DNA of 64,000 nt from Anolis sagrei. Its lineage: Eukaryota; Chordata; Lepidosauria; Squamata; Anolidae. The notes under the pieces are model-generated. The model did no database searches. It was not told the DNA's origin and saw nothing but the letters and a program-made list of their open reading frames with translations. Where the stretch lies: positions 107,825,866 through 107,889,865 of the forward strand of contig NC_090023.1 of the NCBI RefSeq assembly GCF_037176765.1. The letters are read 5' to 3'. Made by a program: the position numbers and the translations under genes. Below are positions 35,116 to 47,800 of the stretch, one piece after another; position 1 is the first letter of the stretch, and the number at the start of each line of letters is the position of its first letter.

Positions 35116-37493
35116 TTTTCCCCCACAAAAAGACAATCAAAGGTGCCCAGTCTTTTTAAAATGACCTTTCTCTAATCAACATTAATATTTGTCCATTTAA
35201 GCTAGGTCAGTTAGTTTCTAAAGCCAGCCCTCATTCATCTTTTTTTCTTCCTTTTCATTTTGGGGCATACTTCTTTCTGCTGTGGTCAGAGTTATTTCTA
35301 ATTGTTTTTTCTCCATTCATCATTCATCAATCGTAGTAAAAACAATTCTGGTTTCAAATGAATATTAACATTCAAAATTTTCTGATTCAAATTATGCATT
35401 TGACTCCAAAATTTCTTAACTTTCACATATGATAAAATGCCCAAATTGCTACTTGCATTTCCAATATATATTAGAAACCCCTTTATGCATGTTGGCCATT
35501 TTCTTTGGAATCAAATATCAAGAATAAACATAAGAAGAAGGAGGAGGAGGAGGATAAAGCGTTTCAGAAATTCATAAGATCATAATGTAATGTATATTTC
35601 AATCCTTTTGACCACATTTCCCCTTTGTTCCATCTAATACAATACATACAAATTTCTGAGCCCACTTTATTGTAGTCTTTGACTTGTTTCTCTATCAACT
35701 CAATGTTAACAAAGGTTTATTCATTTTGCTAATGAAAGTTCAGTTTCAAATATGATCTTTTCTAAACCATGCTTTTAAAGCCATTTAAATTTTTCAAATA
35801 TTTGTCTATAAAAGTGACATTTAAAACTACTATCTTCTAACAATAATTCTTCTATTGACTTAATTGTATAATGCTCATGGTCAAATGACAAAAGATTGCA
35901 GGAATTTATGTGCTTCTATTTTGCTACTATTTCCTTCCTATACAAGACATCTTGGAGCATAACATTGGTTTTCTTAATCGCTTCAGTTATGTCTCATAGG
36001 AACATTCAACACATTTCCAAGAGTCTGAAATCACAGGTGAATTTCAGTAAAACAGCCACAAATCTATCCAACCTGCTGAAAAAAGTCAGAGTTCACAGTG
36101 TAATGAAAATTAGTGGAAAGGATAGAAGAGTCTTCAGGAATCACCAAAAGTTGCACATATCCATGCTTTTGCCATACTGTCAACGCATACTGCTAGAAAC
36201 AAAGCAATCCACTTGGGCAAGAAACCTATAATGAAGAAACAGAGAATTGGATGTGCACATCGAGGATGTATCTACAGTGATGTATGCTTTCAGTGCCCAG
36301 TGTGATTTCCAAAAGGATACCTTCCTCGGTGAAGAGGAAAGTATCCTGTTCCTTTGCCTGTTCCTCATAAATAGAAAGGAAGCTGTGATTTGTGGATGAT
36401 TTTGGACCAATTTACCACATAAACAAAGGAGACAGACTACTAGTTACTATAAGACTAGGAGATGGTAAAAGTTGGGACCAATGACAATGGTGAAGATACT
36501 CATCATATTCTCAATAACGAGGTGAATAGAAGAAAATGTTGAAAAGGGGAATCTTCAAGATTGTATATTCAGAAATGTTATCCATTTCACATAAAAACAG
36601 AGCTGTGGGAGTTTCAATGTCTGGATGAAAATATGGCATATCAAGAGAAAGGGATCAGATTTGTTAAGTACTAGAAAACATCTGGGGACAAGCTACGTAT
36701 GAACTATAGTAATATCAGAATGCCAGTGCATGATAACATACCCTCCAAACACTTCACAAATATAAACCAAGAGACATGTGGCCAACCAACCTCAGAGTGT
36801 GGTCAAGATGGCAGCATTTATCAGAGAGGAAGAGCATTCAAAATAGGAGAGGCTGCAGCAGCTTGCTTTTTTCTGAGCCTAGTGGGCAGGGCAACATCCT
36901 TTCCCTCGTCTTTCTCCTCTCCTTCCTGTATCTTCTGAATTAATTGTGTGTGAATTAAATTTGCACTTTGAACTCAGTTTGCAGCAATTGAAGCCAGCTG
37001 AGGACTAAAAGCAAAAGGGGGAAAGAAAAGCTGGAGCATTAAAAAAAAACAAACCCTGGAAACAGTGATAACACAAGATTTATCAGGACTGTCCCTGCTA
37101 AAATAACAGGATATGCAATAACAAAAGGATTTTATTAAACTGATTTCTGGAGGCAAATTAACAGGAGCCAAAAAGCAGCATGATTTAGAGATGGGAATGG
37201 TGTAAATGTTCAGATCTTCAAAGGGGAGTTAAGGGGAAAACCTGGCAGAAGTCATACCTGAAACAGATGGCCTGAAGAAAATCTGCACATGAAAGGGTAT
37301 TTGGATATTAAAGGGTTATATGCTAAATAATAACTGCCTCAAGAACTAAGTTTGGAGAACTGTAATGCTTTGTACAAAAAGAGAAGACTAGTAGAATACC
37401 ATATCTCTCAAGGCACTGAGTCAGTGACTCAACAGCATAGGCAGGCAGACACAGAAATACTCTCTTTAATCCTTACAGCAACAGAGAATCCCA
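35116..37493. other. no gene recognised
   Basis: About 2.4 kb AT-rich. 35120-35870 may be old LINE 3' sequence in reverse, split from 34090-34329 by the L2-like insertion (weak). A (GGA)n run lies at 35537-35552. A 111-codon plus frame at 35896-36231 has no recognisable domain. Confidence 0.35.
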
Positions 37494-38208
37494 AGACAGA
37501 ATGGGGGACGCATGGCTCGAGAGCAGTACGTGTGAAAAAGATCTTGGGGTCCTCATGGACAACAAGTTAAACATGAGCCAACAATTGATGCGGTGGCAAA
37601 AAAAAGCCAATGGGATTTTGGCCTGCATCAATAGGAGTATAGTGCCTAGATCCAGGGAAGTCATGCTACTCCTCTATTCTGCCTTGGCTAGACCATACCT
37701 GGAATATTGTGTCTAATTCTGGACACCACAATTGAAGAGAGATATTGACAAGCTGGAATGTGTCCAGAGGAGGACAACTAAAATGATCAAGGGTCTGGAG
37801 AATAAGCCCTATGAGAAGCGGCTTAAAGAGCTGGGCATGTTTAACCTGAAGGAGAGAAGGCTGAGAGGAGACAGGATAGCCATGTATAAATATGTGAGAG
37901 GAAGTCACAGGGAGCAAGCTTGTTTTCTGCTTCCCTGGAGACTAGGGCACAATGGAAGAATGGCTTCAAACTACAAGAAAGGAGATTCCATCTGAACATT
38001 AAGAAGAACATCCTGACTGTGAAAGCCGTTCATCAGTGGAACTCTCTGTCCCAGAGTGTGGTGTAGGCTCCTTCTTTGGAAGCTTTTAAACAGAGGCTGG
38101 ATGGCCATCTGTCGGGGATGCTTTGAATGCAATTTTCCTGCTTCTTGGCAGGGGGTTGGACTGGATGGCCCATGAGGTCTCTTCCAACTCTATGGTTCTA
38201 TGATTCTA
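37494..38208 (+). mobile_element. CR1 LINE 3' end, 715 bp
   Basis: Reads [45 protein letters not shown] and [20 protein letters not shown], the conserved CR1 ORF2 C-terminus, followed by CTTGGCAGGGGGTTGGACTG and TCTATGGTTCTATGATTCTA. The longest CR1 copy here. It has an in-frame stop after EYCV and is otherwise well preserved. Confidence 0.95.
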
Positions 38209-38690
38209 AGACCAGTCCAAGTTAAATACAAACAGCTCACCAACACATCCAAAACAGTCCAAGGTCATACACAAACATTAGTCCAAGCACAGCAACAGGT
38301 GTCATCCAAGTATTCAGTCCAAGGTCAAAACACAGCTCACCAAAACTCCACATAACTTAATGCAGATCCACAAATCCAACTCACTGATGACAACATCCAG
38401 TACAACAATTGCTTCCAACATAGCTCTGTTCTCACTCAACAGCTGCTCTTCCTTCTGTTGTGCCAATCTTTTTGACTGGTGCAGCTGGATCGAGTCTACT
38501 CTTATTTGCCCTCCCTCCTGAAGATCTTAATTCTGTTCTAACTTACTTGCCCCCTCAGAGACCTGCTCCTGCAAAGCAATATCGTTCTCAAGCAGGTTCA
38601 ATTGTTCCACCTCCATAGTTTCTTCTTCAGCCGCTACGAGGCAAACTCCTTCCTCCTCCTCCGCACCCATGGCCCTAACAATATCAGAAA
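38209..38690. repeat. unclassified repeat-like segment
   Basis: Recurring AGTCCAAGGTCA..ACA and CAGCTCACCAA words at about 38225-38350, followed by a C/T-rich segment. It resembles the periphery of retroelement copies in lizards, but I cannot classify it. Confidence 0.3.
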
Positions 38691-38707
38691 TATGAATGAA
38701 TGGAGAA

Positions 38708-38730
38708 CATTTGGGGGGGGGGGGGGTTGA
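38708..38730. repeat. poly-G tract
   Basis: Run of about 15 G. Confidence 0.85.
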
Positions 38731-38867
38731 TTATTTCTCAGTAAACAATATATATGGGAAGGAGGGAGGACCAAATGTTTGGCCTGGTGTTGCTGTACAG
38801 TGTTCAAGACTAAATGAAAACCAAGCATGATCAATTACTGTAATATTGAATAGATAAAAACAAAGCC

Positions 38868-39003
38868 AACTACCTCTGAGGATGCTTGCCATAGATGCAG
38901 GCGAAACATCAGGAGAGAATGCCTATAGAACATGGCCATATAGCCCAAAAAAACCTACAACAACCCAGTGATTCCGGCCATGAAAGCCTTCAACAATACA
39001 TTG
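38868..39003 (+). mobile_element. Penelope-like element terminal repeat
   Basis: CTACCTCTGAGGATGCTTGC, GATGCAGGCGAAACATCAGG and GTGATTCCGGCCATGAAAGC then CTTCAACAATACA, the complete outer end of the repeat seen at 23895 in the opposite sense. Confidence 0.65.
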
Positions 39004-40066
39004 AAATGAAGTTTATTTCACCCTGACTGGTATCTAGAAAAAGATGTAAGATATTTAGGACTTCATCCCATGAGCTGCGGGAAAGCATCTTCTGAGATGG
39101 CCAGCCATCTTATGTCTTTTCCCTGTTGAGGTCCGTCTTTCCCCTGCTTTCTCTCCTTGGAAGGCATTTTGTGTTCCATTTCTCTATGCTGCGAAAACGG
39201 AGTCCCATAGAGTCCCACTGGAAGTGGCCTTGTGTCATATGATGGCCTCCATGGGACTTTGTTTCGAGAGTGCAGAGAAACAGAGAGAAGAGAAGGTTGC
39301 ATCTGATTAGGTCTTTAGACAATGTAAAACTCCTTCTAGGAGAATACACAGAGCAGAGAGTCAAAGCACTGAAGACCTGTTCGCTTAAGTACCATACCAA
39401 GAAAATACGTGCCAAGCTTTATTGAAGCAACAATGTTTTAAACATACAAAAAATTAAGCTTGCTGAAGGGAGATTAGACGATCTAAATATCTACATCAAA
39501 TAATTATTAAAGCAAGTTTTTCATTTACAGAGGAAAATGCTGTTTCACCCAGCTTTTCAAATTGTTTGAGTGTTTCAGCAAAACTGAAAATTGCAACCTC
39601 ATTTATCAACCTACAGTTGGGTTTCTAAGAAGGCTTTATCAGCAAAGGTTTCTGAGGAAACATAATGGTCACATGTCGAGAGAATAGGTTCTATTATGCA
39701 TTCGTAATAGATTCAAAGGGAGCTTTTGTGTGTGTGTGTGTGTTTGTGTGTAGGTACATGTGGAATGAGCCAGAAAGCAGAAAAATAGGATGGTTCCAGC
39801 AGAAAGAGAAAAGCAATACCCCTCACCCCACCCAGAGGTATCCCACACTGCATTACATAAACTTACTAAACTGTTGCAATTGACTCTTATTCAACTACGA
39901 GTGACAACTCACAAGCATCATTTGAGAAATACAGTCGGAGCAGATTTCACTTCCACATCCATATGTATGATATACAAGCCCATTGCTTGTTTTTGCCATC
40001 AAGAGAAATGTATATCTCATTCAATTAATGAATTAATTTGGAGGAAAATGAAAGGATATAGACAAG
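39004..40066. other. no gene recognised; short (TG)n
   Basis: Contains (TG)n at 39728-39750. The 101-codon minus frame at 39110-39415 and 109-codon plus frame at 39790-40119 have no recognisable domain. Confidence 0.4.
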
Positions 40067-40068
40067 TA

Positions 40069-40829
40069 CAGTGGAACCTCTACTTAAGCGCATACCAACT
40101 CAAAAGCATTTTGAATTGAGAGCTGTCACTCAGCCCAGGTTTGACTCTGGCATAAGAGCAGCACTTTGAGTTAAGAGCTAGCTCCAGAGGGAGTGCTTAT
40201 GTGAGTGTACAGGGTTTTAAAGCTTCAATGGAACAGCCTCCGTGCCTTGTGTCTCCGTGCCTCATGCTCCTACCCGCTTTGGGAGATTGCTTGTCTGCTT
40301 TGCTCTTGTTCACTTTGAAGAACTTGTGTTAGTCGATTGTGTGTGTGTTTTGTTTAGCTTCATGAAGAGAGAGAGGGAGAGAGGGAGGGAGGCTTTTGCC
40401 TCTTCAATTTGTGTTTCCTTACCACAAGTTTGTGCTTATACCATTGTACCACAACTCGGTGATTCTACCATTTTAAAGATGATATTTTTTATTGTTCTAT
40501 GTGGATGTGCAGGTTTTGCCTTGCTGTTACACTGTCCAAAACATATTTTGTTGCCTCAAATATGCTTCCTTGCCACAACTTTGTGCTTCTAACATTTTAA
40601 AGTTGATATTTCTTTTTTTATTGTTCTATGTGGATATGCATTTATACATTATTTGTTGTTTGTAAAGTACATTTTCTTATTTTAGAACATGTAACAAAAT
40701 AAATTGGGGGTGTTTGTGGGGTGTCGGAATTAATAGCATTTCAATGGCAAATTTGCTTTGAGATAAGAGTGTTTTGAGTTAAGAGAACAGTCATGCAACA
40801 AATTAAACTCTTAAGTCAAGGTATCACTG
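40069..40829. mobile_element. Tigger/pogo-like non-autonomous DNA transposon, 761 bp
   Basis: Inverted ends CAGTGGAACCTCTACTTAAG and CTTAAGTCAAGGTATCACTG, flanked by TA (40067-40068, 40830-40831). A diverged segment occurs twice inside (about 40417-40511 and 40568-40641: CCTTRCCACAA.TTTGTGCTT..TTATTGTTCTATGTGGAT). No transposase frame; the 116-codon frame at 40242-40592 falls inside the element. Confidence 0.85.
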
Positions 40830-40831
40830 TA

Positions 40832-41815
40832 TATTGTTGGTTTTGGGAAAAACTAGCTCCTTGCTCCTGGTGACCTAAGTAATCTTTGAATCTATGTAAA
40901 GTCCCATTCACATCTGATCCCACACAGAACATGACAGAATGCTTGGGAGTGGATTTGTTGTCTTTCGGTCATTCAGGGAAAAGTTGACATCCATGTATTT
41001 CCTCTATTAACACTCGTAAGTTTTTCATTACAAACTATATCCCTGCTAAAAATGTAAGCTGTTCCATTAACATTTTAGGTCCCGCTTAGTAACAGGAAAA
41101 AAAATATTCCAACAGGCTCATTGTTTTAAAAATGTTTATTGGAGTACAAAAAATTAAATGCGCTTGTTTGGAAAAGACTAAAAAACTATGACTCCTTTAG
41201 ATAAGAGCTCTAGAAATGCAGAGGAACTACTGGTGACTAGAGAAGTAACCAAGCATTTTAAAGTGCTCTGGCGCTGTCTGCCCAGAAATTCCTTTGCAGC
41301 AAATCCCCACGTCCTGGCAGAAAGATCACTTATTTTGGACTTTAGTACGCAGGGGTGGAAATGCTAATATTTAAATGGCAACAAAAGAGGAATTTTCTAT
41401 GTTTGTAAAGAATAGTTCTAAGACTGTTATCTAGTTAAATCAACTATATAGTGCCTAACTTCCCATTCAAATATGTGATAAAACCTTTGCAGTCTTTTAA
41501 CACAGGGAGATTATTATACACTTAAACATTTGGTTTAAACAATTTGGTTTAAACAAATCCTAGGTTATTAAGATCCATTACTTGTAGTTGTAGTAAAGAT
41601 GCATGCCTGTAGTTATCACAGCACTGTTCCCTGAGCTGCAAAAAACAAACGGTGAGATGCTAATACATGGATGCCTTTCAAAGAGAAAACAGGTGTGTTA
41701 CTACAGTAATCCCAGAATTCACAGGACTTGAAATTTATAAAATGATCATCCAAAACTAAACCTCCTGACACTGTATTTTTGTGTAGTTTTAGATACACAT
41801 ATGCCTCATGAGATC
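40832..41815. other. no recognisable feature
   Basis: AT-rich unique-looking sequence. Confidence 0.45.
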
Positions 41816-41819
41816 ATAT

Positions 41820-42027
41820 ACAGGTTGAAATGCGACTCAAGTCCAAACATGAAATAGATGGATGTTTCATGTACATTTTCCACTTAGCCTAAAGTTAATT
41901 TTAAATATGGTATTTTAATACTATTGTGCATGAAACAAAGATTATGTCACTTATTTCAGACAACCATGTAAACAATCACGGATTTTGGAGTATTTCCAAT
42001 TTTGGAATTCTGGATGCTCATCGTGTA
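41820..42027. mobile_element. decayed Tigger-like MITE family B
   Basis: CAGGTTGAAATGCGACTCAA at left and TTTGGAATTCTGGATGCTCA at right correspond to the ends of the 26530 element; internal TGGAGTATTTCCAATTTTGG also matches. Confidence 0.5.
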
Positions 42028-42266
42028 TTAGTTTTGGTTGTTAAAGTAGCTGGAAAGTCATAGCTCCACTTCCCTAAAACAGACCTGCAAAATAAAGCAC
42101 GAATAAAAAGAAAACTGCAAAATGTATTGACATATGCATGCCTAGCAAGATTGCATGCTTTTAAATCAAATGTTGAAATGCCACCTTTAGCAGAACTATG
42201 AAAAAATGTCTTGATTTCTAACATGGTAGCTGCTATTAGCAGAACTATGATTTTTGTTATATCTAA

Positions 42267-42598
42267 GGGCCCCCTGTTGGCACACTGGGTTAAACCACTG
42301 AGCTGCTGAACTTGCTGACCGAAAAGTTGGCAGTTCAAATCTGAGCAGCGGGGTGAGCTCCAGCTGTTAGCCCCAGCTTCTGCCAAGCTAGCAATTCAAA
42401 AACATGCAAATGTGAGTAGATCAATAGGTAACACTCCATTGGAAAGGTAACGGTGCTCCATGCAGTCATACTGGCCACATGACCTTGGAGGTGTCTACAA
42501 ACACTGCTGGCCCTTTGGCTTAGAAATGGAGATGAGCACCACACCCCAGAGTCGAACACGACTAGACTTAATGTCAGGGGAAACCTTTCCCTTTTACC
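42267..42598 (+). mobile_element. Sauria-type SINE, full length
   Basis: Head TTGGCACACTGGGTTAAACC, B-box-like CAGTTCAAATC, centre GTGAGTAGATCAATAGGTAA, tail GAGTCGAACACGACTAGACT and AATGTCAGGGGAAACCTTTC. Confidence 0.9.
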
Positions 42599-44060
42599 AT
42601 TAAGGTCTAATATGGCAGAGTATAAGCTAAATGGCCCAAAGACTAGCTTATATGTTGAATGGTAGAACATATCACCATTAGATGTTGTGATGGTTTTGCC
42701 TGTGTCAAAGAAACCTCACAGATAACTTTGATACATTTTCTATCACTTTAAAGATCTGATTGGAGCCTGGCTAGCTGATAAGCACGACCAGACATAGAAA
42801 TACAATATTTTTTTCTCTTTCTAGTAATAATATATCAATTTTCCTATTAATTATATGGAAAATGTGAGGACGCAGCTCAGTTCAGATCAACTGCTAAATA
42901 ACACTGCCACCTAGCAAAGTGAAGTAGCTAGCATGCTAGAATCCAGCATGCTTTTTCACTGTGATTCCAAGACGGTTGGACCAAAATTAATGGAGTCTTA
43001 CAGGAAGAGGTCCTGACTAAACATAAAGGAATAATTTGCTGAGGTTGATGGAGATTTGAGAGTTGAACAAAATACCTTAGAAGCTGATGGGTTCTTGCTG
43101 GAGGGTTTGAAACAGGAATTTCAATGGCAATCCATCTGAAATACTACGGATTTCCCACACTGGAAGAGAGGTGGACAACACCGTCCGGGATTGGTTCCAG
43201 TTCTGTGGCTCCATAAATCATTCCTAGCATATCAGTAGTTTAAGGAAAAATCAATGTAAATCATATCCGGAGGCGAATGGGTGGAGGTTATATATCATTA
43301 CGAGAGAAAACCTAAAAACCTGTATACAAGGCAATTCTATATCTGTTTACTGAGCATTGTCACTGAAGTAATGAAACATTCATACTTTGATATAAGACTA
43401 CGTTTTTCCAAATGTATCTGCTTCCTACTAGATAGACCCTGCCAGCTGACAGATGAGGAGATGATGAAAGTAGCACTTTGGTGAAGACATTTTTTTTATT
43501 TTTTAAAAAAACAAAACACTTTAATCATGGTTTTAAAAGCACTGGTATTTAATTCTTAATTATTGTACAATAGGAATGTTAGTGTAATATTGTCTAATAC
43601 TTTTGCAAGACACCTTGGATCTCATCTCAGGGGAAGGGTAGGGTATACATTCTGTTAGATTTCCTGTCTATTGCAGATGTCTTGTTGAAATAATCACTAG
43701 TTCAGGAAAGAAAGCCTTTTTTAATTAGAACTGGCATACTGTGTATCCTTTTGCTCAATTTCAGAATGGATTTATTTCAGAAACCTGTCAAAAAAAATTC
43801 TTTTCCACCCAAAAGCAGTAGGCATCCTCTCAGGATGGCTTGGAAATGTAAAATGCGATGTTCCGCTCAAACACAGACAGCCAGGAAACACAATGTGAAA
43901 TCACAATGAAATAAACTGAGATAATAAAAAAGAAGACTTCTATGAGGCACCTTCTGTTTCAAATTTAATCCAATGTTCTCTCAATGGTAAAAAAAAAAAA
44001 ATGTTCTCCTAAATGGAATTCACTTCTGTTTCATTACATCACACTTCTGACATTTTGTCC
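42599..44060. other. downstream flank of CHAMP1, no gene
   Basis: AT-rich. 43490-43670 may be an old LINE 3' tail on the plus strand (CACCTTGGATCTCATCTCAG then GGGTAGGGTATAC). No exon recognised. Confidence 0.35.
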
Positions 44061-44135
44061 CAATTTATTAGACAAAAAGGAGTAAATTTATATGGGCATG
44101 ATACATACAATTTAAGAATTTTCAAATACACTATT

Positions 44136-44889
44136 TTTATTGTGAGAAGAATAGAAAAGACTCGTTAAAATCATTTTTTAAATATAATGAGCAATTATAC
44201 AAGGCAAAACAATGCATTCCCAATAAACTTGTCATTGTACTGGCTGTTTCCCACACATGCTTCATATATAGTACAAAAGAAGCAGAATTACATCAATAAT
44301 GTAAGCAAGCTATTTACTTATGCGGGAGCTGTAGCCGAAATTCAATGGCTATCGTTAGCTAGAGCAGACCCACTGAATCAATCAGATTTACACATTCAAT
44401 GATTTAACACCAGAGGAGGTTAGAAACTGGAGTTAGGTTGTTAATTTCTTTTCCAAATACATATAAAAAGGATCACAACTGACAGTTACAAACAGTTATA
44501 CTACTACATGCATGGTTTAACACAATTTGTATTTACTGATAGTCCTACCATTAGACTACCAAATATGAAATTGGACTTCTACAGTGAAACTGTTGTCAGA
44601 ATTCTAATGTTTTAAATTCTGTTACAAATCTTAATTTGTGTTTAAAAATTACATCTTTGACATCTTCATTACTTTGGCAGTTATGTGTTACTACTTCAAA
44701 TTAATCGGAATGACAACAAAAAAACCAACATTAAACATACTGATATCCATTTAGATCAACAACTTGAGTGTACGTTATTCTGCATTGGATTTATGGCCAA
44801 ATTTTACTGTGGCATGCTAACACAAAGATATATAGAACTTTACTTCACTGACCACAGCACAATTCCATTTTATAGAGAAATTTAAAAAA
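44136..44889 (-). other. CHAMP1: candidate CHAMP1 3' UTR
   Basis: Sequence directly 3' of the CHAMP1 stop codon on the minus strand. An AATAAA signal (plus-strand TTTATT at 44136-44141) is the nearest clear poly(A) signal I noted, giving a 3' UTR of about 750 nt. Other AATAAA signals lie further out (for example about 43770). The true end needs transcript data. Confidence 0.4.
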
Positions 44890-47800
44890 TCACTGAATTT
44901 GTGGTTCAGCAAGTGATTCATTTGGTGGTTCAGTGCCTTCCACTGGCACGTTAACAGCCTCTTCACTTGGTTGGCTCTCACTCTGCGGCTCAGTATTAGT
45001 ATCCAATTGTTTCTTGTTGGTCTCCTCATTACGACGGTTCTGACAATGAGTTAAATGTTTCTTAAAGCCTCTAGGAAAGTTTGTCTCAAAACTGCAATGT
45101 GGACATTTAAGAATAGTTTGACCATGAGCAACAACATGGTTTTTAAGGTGAGATTCCAAGAGAAAGGCCTTTCCACACACATCACATTTGTATGGACTAT
45201 GGACATTATGCTTGTTAACTAAATGATGCAATACAGCGCCTTTTTTCATAGCCCGGCAGCAACAAATTTTGCAGTAGTATTTGCCTTTGCCACGCTTCAT
45301 ATATTTTGCAATCTCTTCCTCTGGTATGAAAGCCTCTTTCTCTTCTGTAAACTGTAATGAACATTTAGTAGGAGTAGCTTCATCGGTTTTGGTATCTTTA
45401 TTGTGATCTGAAGATTCTGTATCAAACTGCTCTTGATCACTACTGGAATCCTGTTCCTTCACCTCTGATGTCTCCATTTCAGTATTTCCACTTTCACTGC
45501 TATTTAGATCTGTACAAGATATCTCCTGATTTTTCTTCCTAGGCTTCTTCTTTGGACAAGGATATAATACTTCTTCTGGAGGTTCTTTGACTTGTGTAGG
45601 TGGTTCCTTTGAAGCTAGTAGATTACCAAATGGATTCTCAATTTCTGGATGTTCAATAAAATAATCTTTATTGACAGATTCAGTACATGCCTGCAAGTCT
45701 GACAAAACAGATGCAGCAGGCTGGTTGAAGTCAGAGAAAGTAGTTTTGTGGTCTTCCATACCTACTGTTTCTACTGGTTTGTGAGCATCAGAACCAAAGA
45801 TCTGCTTCTGTTCAGAAAATGGTTTTTGAAGTTCAGGTGAAAGAGAATGCTTTGAAGGCTCAGCAAAGAAACTTTGCCTTTGTTTCTCAGGAGAACCAGG
45901 AGATGACTTCTGAAATTCTGCAAAGGATGCTGGTTTCTGTATTTCAGGAGAAACTGGAGAAGACTTCAACACTTCGTGAGAAACAACAGGTGACCTCTGA
46001 GGCTCTGAAAAGGGAGCATGGTCCTGAACTTCAGAAGAAACAGCAACATGCTTCTGGGGCTCTGGAAAGAAAGAATGCTTTGGAGTCTCAGAAGAGACAG
46101 GCAGAGGTCTATGAGAGTCAGAGAACAAGGCATGTTTTGGAATCTCAGAAAAAGTCATGGGAGCTTCATGGAAGAATGAACGTTTCTGCAAGTCAGCAGA
46201 AACAGATTTTTTAGATTCTGGAAACAGAGCCCTTTTTCGGCTTTCAGAAAATAATGCACGCTTTTGGAGTTCAGATGAAACAAAAGGAGCAGGTTTGTGT
46301 GTCTCAGAAAAGAAAGGAGACTTTCGAGAATCAGAAGGAAATTTCCAAGGATCGGGAGATACAGGAGGAGTGGGCTTGCGTTGCTCAGGAAAGAAGGAAG
46401 GTTTCCAAATTTCTGGAGACATTGGAGGGCAAGGCTTTCTAAGTTCTGTCTGCATAGGAGGTGGAATAGGGGGTGGAACTGATGGTGATGGTCTCCATGT
46501 ATCAGGAGACAAAACTGGCTTCCAGCCTTCAGGATAAACAGAAGAAATAGGCTTCCAGGGCTCTGAAGAAGCAAAACTAGATTTCTGAGATTCGGGCAAT
46601 GGAGAAGATTTCCAGGGCTCTGACACAAATCTCTGAGATTCTGGGGACATCAAATGGCCTGGCCTTCTTGGTTCTGAGGCAGGTCTTCTGGGTTCTATGG
46701 GCATAGATTGCGGAGGTTTAGGGGACCAAGGTGAAACAGTGATAGATTTTTGTTGCTCATGACAAATACTAGGAGCAGACCTCCAAGACTCTGGAGCAAT
46801 ATTGGGACAGGTCCTCCAAGGATCCGGGGAGAGTGGTGGCTCAGGTTTGCGTGGCTCAGGAGAAAGTGCTGATGTAGGCCGCCGCATCTGAGGAATATGC
46901 CTACGAGGTTCTGAAGACAGAGCACCAAGAGGAAATTTCTTTAATTCAGGAGAAACAGCCGGTGAATGCCTGCGGGGCTCAGGAGACACTGCCGGAGAGT
47001 GCCTGCGGGGTTCAGGAGATATTGCTGGAGAGTGCCTGCGAGGCTCAGGAGACACTGCAGGAGAGTGTCTGCGGGGCTCGGGAGACACTCTTGGAGTAAA
47101 TTTCTGTGGTTCAGATGTAGATGCAGGTGGCGACACAGACTGAGTAATCTTTTGAGGCTCTGGGGATACAGGTGGAATGGGTTTCTGTGGCTCCAAAGGC
47201 ACAAGTGGAGCCTTCTTTTCTGGTTCTGGGACTGTCACAAACAGTTCTGGGTGTACGATAGGGAGAGGTTTCTGTGGCTCAATATATGTGGCTGTAGTAG
47301 GTTTCTGTGATTCAGGCAAAAGTGCAGAGATAGGCTTTGGTAGTTCTGGGGACTCTACTGAGACAGGCTTCATTGGTTCTGAAGTCACAGAAGGGGTTGG
47401 TTCTAGTGATTCTGACAATACTGGTGTAATAGGCTTTGGAAGTTCTGGTGTGACAGAGAGAGGTTTCTGTGGCTCTGGACAAGCAGGTGAGGCAATCCTG
47501 TGTTGTTCCACCAGTGTAACTGTGGTGGACTTTTGTGTCTTGGAAAACAGCCCATCATCAGATTTCAGCGGTTCTGAAGCAACAAGTTTCTGACACTCCA
47601 AAGATATAGAAGGTTTCTGAGATTCGGGAGACAGAGAAGGTTTTTGAGTTTCTACCAAATACGGTTTCTTTATGGGTTGTGTCTCTGTATCTGATAAATC
47701 TTTCTGCTCTTCACTCCACTTGTCAGACACTGCATGGTGAGCAGTGATGTGGTAATAAACATTACAAAATATCTTGCTAGTAAAAAAACATTTGTGGCAG

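Noticed and set aside
35896-36231. 111-codon plus-strand open frame rich in Lys/Ser
   Set aside because: AT-rich chance frame with no recognised domain or relatives known to me.
45819-47593. Several plus-strand open frames of 60-138 codons opposite CHAMP1
   Set aside because: They are antisense shadows of the repetitive Pro/Ser/Glu codons of CHAMP1; their Trp/Gly/Ser-rich text mirrors the repeat and has no domain.
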